Shown: positions 15,443-22,128 of the stretch, piece by piece | Position numbering within the stretch: position 1 is the first letter of the stretch | How the letters are laid out: each line of letters starts with the position of its first letter | Source: Deltaproteobacteria bacterium | GTDB taxonomy: Bacteria > JAEEML01 | Direction: 5' to 3' | Assembly (NCBI GenBank): GCA_016283195.1 | Contig: JAEEML010000093.1 | Span: 1-26,428 of the forward strand | Length of the DNA: 26,428 nucleotides | The notes under the pieces: model-generated | What the model saw: only the letters and a program-made list of their open reading frames with translations | Database searches by the model: none | What the model was told of the DNA's origin: nothing | Made by a program: the position numbers and the translations under genes

Positions 15443-16342
15443 ATGAGCAATTTTACTAAAATCTGTCTTATTGTTTCTGCTCTTTCTCTCACCGCTTGCG
15501 GCGGCCATCAGCTGCGCGTCAAAGCCAACGCTGATGGCACCAGCAGCATAGTTTGCACCGACGGCTCGTCATACACCATTCAAAGCACTAATAATGGTCA
15601 AGGTGACACTTCCCAGAAAGATTGTGCTGGAGGCTATTACGGTGAGCAATGCGAGAAGCAGTGTCCACTCAATAATAACATTTATTGTTATGGTTATGGA
15701 AGCTGCCATGATGGCAAGCAGGGCACGGGTTGTGTATGCAATGTAGATTGGTTAAATGCAGATTGCAGCTTTATAAAACCGGCATTTGGTTCTTTGGTAG
15801 ATGATCGCAGCGGAGCAAGTGTTACTTATAAGACAATAAAAATCGGTGGTAAGCTTTGGATGGCCGAAAACCTGCGCTATGCTAACGGCACCAAGGGAAC
15901 AGATTATTTTTCTGCTGATGGTAAGGCCGAAAACGATGAACAATATGGCTATTTATATACTTGGGATGCGGCAACAGATGCTTGCCCCAGCGGCTGGAGA
16001 CTACCAAGTAAAGATGATTTTGAAGAGTTATTAGATATAGTGTATCTAGCCAGAACCAGTACTTCAGAGACCCAGGCTCTTATGGCCCAAAGCCCGGATT
16101 GGGCCAATTATATTGAGGAGGAAGGTGGTGATGATTTCTCCTTTGGCGCCCTGCCCGCCGGCTACTACTACGGCGGCAATTACTACAGTTTCGGTTACTA
16201 CGCCCGCTTCTGGTCGGCCACGGAGTACGAGTACCATAGCATCAACGCCTACATCCTGTACTTAGGTAATGGCGATGCTAATGTGGGCATCAGCTACAAG
16301 GATAGCGCCTCCTCCGTGCGTTGCCTCAAGGACTCTCCGTGA
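15443..16342 (+). CDS. FISUMP-domain lipoprotein 1 with EGF-like module
   Basis: 299 residues; AGGAGG at 15431-15436 precedes the ATG. A lipoprotein signal ends in LTAC with C19. One degenerate repeat unit follows ('ANADGTSSIVCTDGSSYTI'), then an eight-cysteine EGF/laminin-like module (C61, C70, C74, C82, C88, C97, C99, C108). Residues about 125-297 are a Fibrobacter succinogenes major paralogous (FISUMP, TIGR02145) domain: 'GKLWMAENLRY', 'YGYLYTWDAA', 'CPSGWRLPSKDDF', 'FWSAT', terminal 'SVRCLKD'. The family is extracellular, has a C-type-lectin-like look, and occurs as large paralogue sets; binding of surfaces or glycans is a guess. The last 60 codons are Tyr/Asn-rich and use only TAC for tyrosine, unlike the rest of the gene (12 TAT to 2 TAC). 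The 194 bp upstream hold an AT-rich promoter region with no clear consensus match. Confidence 0.9.
   Translation: MSNFTKICLIVSALSLTACGGHQLRVKANADGTSSIVCTDGSSYTIQSTNNGQGDTSQKDCAGGYYGEQCEKQCPLNNNIYCYGYGSCHDGKQGTGCVCNVDWLNADCSFIKPAFGSLVDDRSGASVTYKTIKIGGKLWMAENLRYANGTKGTDYFSADGKAENDEQYGYLYTWDAATDACPSGWRLPSKDDFEELLDIVYLARTSTSETQALMAQSPDWANYIEEEGGDDFSFGALPAGYYYGGNYYSFGYYARFWSATEYEYHSINAYILYLGNGDANVGISYKDSASSVRCLKDSP
16163..16297 (+). other. Compositionally distinct, possibly variable segment of FISUMP 1
   Basis: From the first to the last tyrosine codon here, all 12 are TAC and none TAT, while upstream in the same gene there are 12 TAT and 2 TAC. The segment encodes the Tyr/Asn/Ser-rich loop region before 'SVRC'. 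This is the position where C-type-lectin-fold proteins carry ligand-binding variable residues. It may be a replaced cassette or a templated variable region; no template copy or reverse transcriptase is present in the window. Confidence 0.4.
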
Positions 16343-16353
16343 GCAGGCGCCCG

Positions 16354-16427
16354 GACCTCTCCTCCTAACTCATTGGAATTTTATGAAAATCGCCCCTCTC
16401 CCATGGAGGGAGGGGCTCCGCTTAAAG
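16354..16427 (+). mobile_element. MITE-like inverted-repeat element, copy 2
   Basis: These 74 bp match the reverse complement of 26027-26100 at 66 of 74 bases. A central hairpin (16392-16416, GCCCCT..AGGGGC with a small bulge) lies between FISUMP 1 and the convergent ROK gene and could act as a bidirectional terminator, although no T-tract follows. The element may extend to about 16534, where GGTGAGGGCC resembles the right end of copy 1. An additional palindrome (GCCCCTC..GAGGGGC) lies near 16464-16498. No gene is visible between 16343 and 16579. Confidence 0.65.
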
Positions 16428-16570
16428 TATAACCATCTAAAATATATACCGCCACATTTTTGAGCCCCTCGCTGTTTGTAAAAACGGAGAGGGGCGAGCG
16501 GCAAAAATTGCTTCAGATTTTCGGGGTGAGGGCCATTTGGAAGAATAAAGAGAGGGCTGGGGTGAGGAAC

Positions 16571-16597
16571 GCAGCGGGATTAGCCTTTCTTGCCTCT
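16571..16597. repeat. 27-bp short repeat, copy B
   Basis: Matches 14414-14440 at 26 of 27 bases in the same orientation. It includes the stop codon and last codons of the ROK gene (minus strand). Confidence 0.5.
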
Positions 16598-17581
16598 ACC
16601 GGAAACTACGCTCACTCCCAATTCGTCCATCAAAAGCGCAGCAGCGCCCATGGCAATGGCATCATCACCGAGTTTGGCCGGCACCACTTTGACGTTTTCG
16701 GCGAGATACGGCGTACAATAGGCTTTCATAGAGGCACTGATGCGCTCTATATAGGGCTTGCCAAATTGCTCCACCATGCCGCCGCCAACAACAAAGAGTT
16801 CCGGGTTAAAAATATTTACCAGGTTGCCCATGGCAATGCCTAGTTGATCGGCGCTACGGTTTACCACTTCGGCCACTTTGTCGTCGCCGTTTTCAATGGC
16901 TTTGGCAATAAGGCCGCTTCTGATGGCGGTAATATCGTGACCCAGTTTGGAAGCTAAATAAGGCGCCTGGCCGGAAATAGCCAGCCCCATGACATCTTTG
17001 GCCACAGCCAGGCGGCTGGCCATAGCTTCAATACAGCCATAGTGGCCGCAGCCGCAGCGCCGCCCTTCCAGCTGGATTATCATGTGACCGAGCTCCCCGG
17101 CGCCGCCGTTGGCCCCGCGATAAAGAGCGCCGTTGAGCACTAAGCCGCCGCCGATACCGCTGCCCTGGAAGAGGCCGATTACATGCTTATAGCCCTTGGC
17201 TGCGCCCATAATGAATTCGCCGTAAGTACCGGCATTGGCATCGTTTTCCACTAAAACAGGACACTTAAAAAGCTCTTTTAACCTGGCCTTAATAGGAAAA
17301 CCGTTTAAGGCCAAATTAGGCGAATTTTCAATAACGCCTTTGGCGGGATCCACCGGCGAAGGCACGCCCAGAGCAATGCCCAACAGATTATCGCCGGACA
17401 TAGAAAGATTCTCTATCAAATCGCTTATAGCTTGACAGAGCAGGTCAAAAACCACTTTGGGGCTCTCACTGCCGGCAACATTGCATTTGATGCGATCCAG
17501 CTTTTTGAGGCGGGTATCAAAAACCGAAGCCAAAAGTTTTGTTGCTCCTAAATCAATTGCCACAATGTAGGAAGGGCCCAT
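16580..17581 (-). CDS. ROK-family sugar kinase (glucokinase-like)
   Basis: 333 residues from the ATG at 17581 (minus), with GGAGGA at 17586-17591 upstream; the open frame reaches further upstream but would run through two tRNA genes. It begins with the phosphate-binding motif IDLGATK (residues 9-15). It then has the sugar-binding 'ENDANAGTYGE', the second phosphate motif 'GSGIGGGLVLNG', 'GAGELGHM', and the ROK zinc site CGCGHYGCIE, and ends with the adenosine-site 'VVGGG'. This set is that of kinases phosphorylating glucose, N-acetylglucosamine or N-acetylmannosamine with ATP. It lacks the N-terminal DNA-binding domain of ROK repressors, so an enzyme is the best call. It is expressed from its own extended -10 promoter behind two tRNA genes and converges on FISUMP 1. 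Confidence 0.92.
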   Translation of the reverse strand: MGPSYIVAIDLGATKLLASVFDTRLKKLDRIKCNVAGSESPKVVFDLLCQAISDLIENLSMSGDNLLGIALGVPSPVDPAKGVIENSPNLALNGFPIKARLKELFKCPVLVENDANAGTYGEFIMGAAKGYKHVIGLFQGSGIGGGLVLNGALYRGANGGAGELGHMIIQLEGRRCGCGHYGCIEAMASRLAVAKDVMGLAISGQAPYLASKLGHDITAIRSGLIAKAIENGDDKVAEVVNRSADQLGIAMGNLVNIFNPELFVVGGGMVEQFGKPYIERISASMKAYCTPYLAENVKVVPAKLGDDAIAMGAAALLMDELGVSVVSGRGKKG

Positions 17582-17608
17582 GTGTTCCTCCGTCAAAAGT
17601 CCAAGCGA

Positions 17609-17636
17609 ATTATAGCACAAAAGAGCACGATGATAA
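17609..17636 (-). promoter_or_regulatory. Sigma-70 promoter for the ROK kinase
   Basis: Read on the minus strand: TTATCA (17636-17631), a 16-base spacer ending in TGC, and a perfect TATAAT (17614-17609). The TGn preceding the -10 makes it an extended -10 promoter. Transcription should start near 17602, leaving a short leader of about 20 bases before the ATG. Confidence 0.7.
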
Positions 17637-17698
17637 AAGGGAAGAATAAAGCAAAAAACTAAAAACACATATTTATTGGGAATAAAGAAAAGGAAAGA

Positions 17699-17774
17699 TG
17701 GCGTCCCCAATGGGAGTCGAACCCATGTCGCCGGCGTGAAAGGCCAGTGTCCTAGGCCACTAGACGATGGGGAC
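17699..17774 (-). tRNA. tRNA-Glu (anticodon TTC)
   Basis: 76 bases on the minus strand: acceptor GTCCCCA pairing with TGGGGAC, a D arm with 'AGTGGCCTAGGA', an anticodon stem CTGGC/GCCGG around the loop CTTTCAC, and a T arm with GGTTCGACTCC. The discriminator G and the CCA end are genome-encoded (17702-17699). It supplies glutamate to GAA/GAG codons. It is transcribed after tRNA-Lys, with a 37-base spacer, probably from the same promoter. Confidence 0.95.
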
Positions 17775-17811
17775 GCACTAGCACTAACAGAACGGGCACT
17801 CACCACTAAAA

Positions 17812-17887
17812 TGGTGAGCCGGGCGGGGCTCGAACCCGCGGCCCTCAGATTAAAAGTCTGATGCTCTACCAACTGAGCTACCGGCCC
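17812..17887 (-). tRNA. tRNA-Lys (anticodon TTT)
   Basis: 76 bases on the minus strand: acceptor GGGCCGG/CCGGCTC, D arm TAGCTCAGTTGGTAGAGCA, anticodon stem CAGAC/.TCTG with loop containing TTT, T arm GGGTTCGAGCCC, discriminator A and encoded CCA. It is the first of a two-tRNA transcript with tRNA-Glu. Confidence 0.95.
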
Positions 17888-17905
17888 GTCCCGAAGGACG
17901 CAACC

Positions 17906-17934
17906 CTTCTAGCAGGGGTATTAATAGTTGTCAA
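17906..17934 (-). promoter_or_regulatory. Promoter of the tRNA-Lys/tRNA-Glu unit
   Basis: On the minus strand: a perfect -35 TTGACA (17934-17929), a 17-base spacer ending in TGC, and -10 TAGAAG (17911-17906). The TGn before the -10 strengthens it. The start site would be about 10-15 bases before tRNA-Lys. Confidence 0.65.
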
Positions 17935-17965
17935 CAAGTTTTTTCATTTTTTTATTTTCCCCCCA

Positions 17966-17994
17966 TTGCGCCCTCCTAACAGGCGAATTATACT
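17966..17994 (+). promoter_or_regulatory. Probable sigma-70 promoter for the 18050-24519 operon
   Basis: TTGCGC (17966-17971), a 17-base spacer and TATACT (17989-17994) lie about 55 bases before the FG-GAP lipoprotein gene. It diverges from the tRNA promoter, whose -35 is 32 bases away. Confidence 0.5.
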
Positions 17995-18049
17995 GCCCAT
18001 GTTTTGCAGCTTTGCTTTTTAAGTGAGCGGAAGAAATAAGGATAAGCAG

Positions 18050-19885
18050 ATGTTATTAAAGATATTTTTGATTTTAGGCATGATAATTGGCCTCACCTCC
18101 TGCCGCGATGAGGATGATAAAGAAGTTACCATAGGGCCCTTAAATTTCACTGATGCCACCAAAGATCTTTTTAACGGCGCAGCTCCCAGCGGCAAAAATA
18201 TTACTGTGGCCGATATCAATGGCGACGGTTTTCCCGATTTTGTAGCTACAGCCGGCGACAACAAAACGGGCACTTTTACCGTTTGGCTCAATAACGGCGG
18301 CTCATATTTCACCGATTTTACCAAAGAGAGCGGCCTTAGCGGCCGGGCAGCCAGTTTTATTATCCTTGGCGATACCGATAACGATGGCGATGCGGATGCC
18401 CTGGTGGTGGTTTATAATACCGCCGACAGCAGCGCAGCTGATACAACAACACTCTATTTAAATGATGGCGCCGGCCATTTCAGCCAAGTCCAGCAAATAT
18501 TCGATAATGGCAATAATGTCAATATTTCGGCGCTCTTCAGCGATATAGACCACGATGGCTTTTTGGATATTTTTTTCGCTAACCACTATGGCAGTTATGG
18601 GCGCATTGATACGGCGCAAGCTGATAAATTATTTTATAACCTGGGAAACAACACCTTTAATGATGCCACAAGCGCTCTTAAAATGCGCCTAAACGGCTTT
18701 AGCGCTCAAAAAATGGCTTCTGGGCTAAACCCCAAGCCCTCCTGGGGCGCCAGCGCCTGCGATCTTAATGACGACGGCTATGAAGAAATTCTGGTTAGCG
18801 CTTACGGCCGGCAATATAACGATCTCTGGCTTAACAAGATGGCAGAAAACGAGACTTTTAGCCACGACGGCATAAATAACGGCGTAGCCGCCGATGCCAA
18901 TACCGATTATTCCGATAACCTTTTTTATATTTGCTATTGCTCGGCTCATAGTGAGGAAGAGGTCTGCGCCGCCGCTAAATCTGTAAACCCGGCTTATTGT
19001 GCTGGTGCAACCGACAACTGGTCACCAGGTTTTGATGACCAGGGCTTTCGCCTCGGAGGCAACAGTTCCAACTTTCTCTGCGGTGATTTGGACGGCGACG
19101 GCGATATAGACCTGGTATCGCTGGAACTGCGCCATGAACACATCGGTAAATCCTCCGATGCCACAGAAATTCTCTTCAATGACGGCCCCGGTAAACCCTT
19201 CCGCCGCCCTGGTAATGAAGTGACCGGCCTCACCCGCGAGCACCCCGGGGACGACTATTTTAACGAGGGCGATTTAGCCGGCGCCCTGGCCGATTTTGAC
19301 GGCGATGGGCGGCTGGATATTTTGGTAGCAAGTTCCGATTATCCGGGCACCTTCTCTTTGCTCTGGCAACAGCAAAAAGACGGCACTTTTAAAGAAGTGG
19401 CCAAAGAAGCCGGCCTCAAACTGGCCCGGGCCCATGGTGTGGGGCTAATAGATTACGATCTCGATGGCGATTATGATGTTATCATGGGTACTTCACTCAT
19501 GCGCTGGAGCAAAGACGATGAGCCGCCGGCTACCGATAAAGAGTACCTGCATATTTTTAGAAACGATACGCAAAAAGGCAAAACCATCCGCCTCAGGCTA
19601 AAAGGCAGCGGGCAAGGCAACAGCAATGCCGATGGGCTGGGAGCCAAAGTCACTGTTAAAACAGCCAGCAAAAGCATTGTGCGCTATAAAGAGGGCCCTT
19701 ACGGCCTAACCGGCATCCAAAATGATGCCACCATGATTATCGGCCTGGGGGAAAAAGAGACACCTAAAGAAATAACCGTCAGATGGCCAGGTAAAGATAA
19801 TAAGGAAATAGTTTATAAAATCGGTAAATTAAGCGGTGGCCTATATATATTGCATGAAAACGGCACCATAGAAGAAAAGCCGTAA
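18050..19885 (+). CDS. FG-GAP/VCBS repeat lipoprotein with ASPIC/UnbV domain
   Basis: 611 residues from the ATG at 18050 (AAGGA at 18038-18042). The GTG at 18023 has no ribosome site and would bury the signal peptide. The signal peptide ends in LTSC, so the protein is a lipoprotein. The body has at least seven calcium-binding FG-GAP/VCBS motifs (DINGDGFPD, DTDNDGDAD, DIDHDGFLD, DLNDDGYEE, DLDGDGDID, DFDGDGRLD, DYDLDGDYD), forming a beta-propeller of the integrin-alpha type. The C-terminus 'NSNADGLGAKVTV', 'GPYGLTGIQND' and 'EITVRWPGK' is the ASPIC/UnbV domain usually found after such repeats. Likely surface-exposed and involved in binding or adhesion. It is the first gene of a probable operon, 34 bp before the permease gene. 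Confidence 0.9.
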   Translation: MLLKIFLILGMIIGLTSCRDEDDKEVTIGPLNFTDATKDLFNGAAPSGKNITVADINGDGFPDFVATAGDNKTGTFTVWLNNGGSYFTDFTKESGLSGRAASFIILGDTDNDGDADALVVVYNTADSSAADTTTLYLNDGAGHFSQVQQIFDNGNNVNISALFSDIDHDGFLDIFFANHYGSYGRIDTAQADKLFYNLGNNTFNDATSALKMRLNGFSAQKMASGLNPKPSWGASACDLNDDGYEEILVSAYGRQYNDLWLNKMAENETFSHDGINNGVAADANTDYSDNLFYICYCSAHSEEEVCAAAKSVNPAYCAGATDNWSPGFDDQGFRLGGNSSNFLCGDLDGDGDIDLVSLELRHEHIGKSSDATEILFNDGPGKPFRRPGNEVTGLTREHPGDDYFNEGDLAGALADFDGDGRLDILVASSDYPGTFSLLWQQQKDGTFKEVAKEAGLKLARAHGVGLIDYDLDGDYDVIMGTSLMRWSKDDEPPATDKEYLHIFRNDTQKGKTIRLRLKGSGQGNSNADGLGAKVTVKTASKSIVRYKEGPYGLTGIQNDATMIIGLGEKETPKEITVRWPGKDNKEIVYKIGKLSGGLYILHENGTIEEKP

Positions 19886-19919
19886 GTTAGTAGCAGCGGA
19901 GAAAGTACTCGAGGGAAAA

Positions 19920-22127
19920 ATGAGCGAAAAACCTACGCTGGGCACCTTTTTGGGCGTTTTTACTCCCACTATTCTCACCATTTTGGGCGTTATCCTCTAT
20001 ATGCGCATCGGTTGGATTTTAGGCCATGTCGGCCTCTCCACCATGCTTTTTATTGTGCTGATAGCCAACTCCATCACTCTCATTACTTCGCTCAGTTTTT
20101 CTTCCATCTCCACCAACGGACGCATCGGCGGCGGCGGGGCTTATTACATCATCTCGCGCAGCATGGGGCTCGAAATAGGCGGGGCTATCGGCCTGCCGCT
20201 TTTTTTATCACAAACTTTTTCCGTCACCCTTTACTGCTTTGGTCTCGCCGAATCTTTTAAGCCTTATCTTCCTGAAATTCCTCTGCAATTAATAGCTATA
20301 GCTCTAATTTTGATTGTCGGCGTTATTGCCTATTTGGGCGCCGATTTTGCCTTAAAGACTCAATTGCCCGTTATGGCTATGGTGGCTATTTCCATCATCA
20401 TGCTGGCCATTGGAGTTATCTTCGCTCCCCAAGTCACTGCCGGCACCAGTGAGGCCGCCACACCGATAAAAGAGCTAAAATTCTGGCATGCCTTTTCCAT
20501 TTTTTTCCCCGCTGTTACCGGCATTATGGCTGGCCTGGGGCTCTCCGGCGATTTAAAAAATCCGCAAAAATCCATTCCTCTGGGGGCCATTGGCGCCTGC
20601 CTCACCGGCTTTGCCATTTATCTTTTGGTACCCGTGCTTTTATATTACGGCGCCGATAGTGCCACTTTGCGCACCAACCCCAATGTCTGGTCGGCTATTG
20701 CTCCGCTGGGTTCTATTTTTATCTTACCCGGCCTCTGGGGAGCCATTTTTTCTTCGGCCATCGGTTCTATTTTAATCGCCCCGCGCACACTGGAAGCCAT
20801 GGGGCGCGATAAAATTCTGCCTTCATTTTTAAATAATATTCTGCGCTCCAAACGCGGCTCTTTATATGGCCTTTTATTCTCGCTGGCTATCGCTCTTAGC
20901 GCTGTTTTGCTGGGCGAACTCAATATGGTAGCCGAAGTAGTGAGTATGTTTTTCTTAACCGTTTACGGCACGGTTAATATAGCTTGTGTTTTGGAAATTC
21001 TCTCTAAAGACACCTCCTGGCGGCCCACACTAAAAGTGCCCTGGTTTATTAGCCTTTTGGGCGGCCTTGCCTGTTTTGGCACCATGTTTTTAATAAACCC
21101 TCTGGTGAGCATTATTGCTATTACCATCGAAATAGTCCTCTATATCCTTTATGTGCGCAGCGAGCGCCAGGCCGGCTGGGGTGATGCCCGGCGCGGTATT
21201 TTGGAAGCCGGGATTCGCTGGGCGCTTATTCGCCTAAATAGCCGGCCGGATAGCCCGCGCAATTTCCGCCCGCATATTTTACTCTTTATCGACGATATAG
21301 CCGGGCGCCTCTCTCTCGTTCATCTTGCCAGCTCTTTTAGCCAGGAGCGGGGCATAGTCACCGCTGCCAAGTTGGTGGAAGGCAGTTTAATTAATAACCG
21401 CGACAAAGTAGAAAGCGAATTAAAGCAATTTAAGGAAAATCTGGCTAACGCCCATGAAGTAATTTTCCCCGAAGTAATTGCCGTAAATGACATTTTACGC
21501 GGCATGGTGGCAGTAACTCAGGCCAACGGTCTGGCCGGCGTGCAATCTAATACCGTCATGGTGGGCTGGCCGCAAAATCATGAGCGACGGGTAGCTTTTT
21601 TTGGCCTGATGCGCGAGCTGGAGCTTTTAAAACGCTCATTTATCATTGCCAAATTGAGTGATGGCGAGCTCCTAAGCCATGAGCCTAATCACCAGATAAT
21701 TATCCATGTCTGGTGGGGCGGCCGCGAGCAAAATAGCGAACTGATGCTCCTTTTGGCTCATCTTTTGACCCAAAATCCCGCTTGGCGTAATGCCAAAATT
21801 GTGGTCAATACCATTACCAATAATGCGCTCTCACAAAATACTACCATCCGCTTTTTGCGCCAGCTCTTGGAAGAGACGCGCATCGAAGCCCAAATCAATG
21901 TTATTGTGCGCCAAGGAGAAGATTCCGTTCAGGACATTATTCACCGCGAGAGTGCCGCGGCCGATATTGTCTTTATGGGTCTTGCCATGGTGGAGCCGGG
22001 CCAGGAAGACAGTTATGCCGCCCGCCTGGAAGAATTAGCCGGGCAATTAAAAGCTGTTGTTTTTGTTAAAAATTCTTGTATGAGAGTGGGAGAACTGCTC
22101 ACCACATCGGAATTTTCCTCTACTTGA
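19920..22127 (+). CDS. SLC12-like (cation-chloride cotransporter-type) APC permease
   Basis: 735 residues. The N-terminus LGTFLGVFTPTILTILGVIL then 'YMRIGWILG' is the hallmark first helix of bacterial proteins related to Na-K-Cl/K-Cl cotransporters in the amino acid-polyamine-organocation superfamily. 'GRIGGGGAYYIISRSMGLEIG' marks the helix 2-3 region. About twelve membrane spans reach to roughly residue 420. The remaining 300 residues form a soluble cytoplasmic domain ('HVWWGGREQNSELMLLLAHL', 'SAAADIVFMGLA') resembling the regulatory C-terminal domain of the same family. GAGGG precedes the ATG. The substrate (ions or amino acids) cannot be told from sequence. Its stop is followed after one base by the U32 gene. 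Confidence 0.85.
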   Translation: MSEKPTLGTFLGVFTPTILTILGVILYMRIGWILGHVGLSTMLFIVLIANSITLITSLSFSSISTNGRIGGGGAYYIISRSMGLEIGGAIGLPLFLSQTFSVTLYCFGLAESFKPYLPEIPLQLIAIALILIVGVIAYLGADFALKTQLPVMAMVAISIIMLAIGVIFAPQVTAGTSEAATPIKELKFWHAFSIFFPAVTGIMAGLGLSGDLKNPQKSIPLGAIGACLTGFAIYLLVPVLLYYGADSATLRTNPNVWSAIAPLGSIFILPGLWGAIFSSAIGSILIAPRTLEAMGRDKILPSFLNNILRSKRGSLYGLLFSLAIALSAVLLGELNMVAEVVSMFFLTVYGTVNIACVLEILSKDTSWRPTLKVPWFISLLGGLACFGTMFLINPLVSIIAITIEIVLYILYVRSERQAGWGDARRGILEAGIRWALIRLNSRPDSPRNFRPHILLFIDDIAGRLSLVHLASSFSQERGIVTAAKLVEGSLINNRDKVESELKQFKENLANAHEVIFPEVIAVNDILRGMVAVTQANGLAGVQSNTVMVGWPQNHERRVAFFGLMRELELLKRSFIIAKLSDGELLSHEPNHQIIIHVWWGGREQNSELMLLLAHLLTQNPAWRNAKIVVNTITNNALSQNTTIRFLRQLLEETRIEAQINVIVRQGEDSVQDIIHRESAAADIVFMGLAMVEPGQEDSYAARLEELAGQLKAVVFVKNSCMRVGELLTTSEFSST

Positions 22128-22128
22128 T

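Noticed and set aside
17582-17872. N-terminal extension of the ROK frame to 17872
   Set aside because: It would translate through tRNA-Glu and into tRNA-Lys; the ATG at 17581 has its own ribosome site and promoter, and the family fold starts there.
17981-17998. A second sigma-54 element before the FG-GAP gene (AGGCG..TGCCC)
   Set aside because: The GG to GC spacing is 11 rather than 10 and the flanking bases do not fit; a sigma-70 type promoter overlaps the site.
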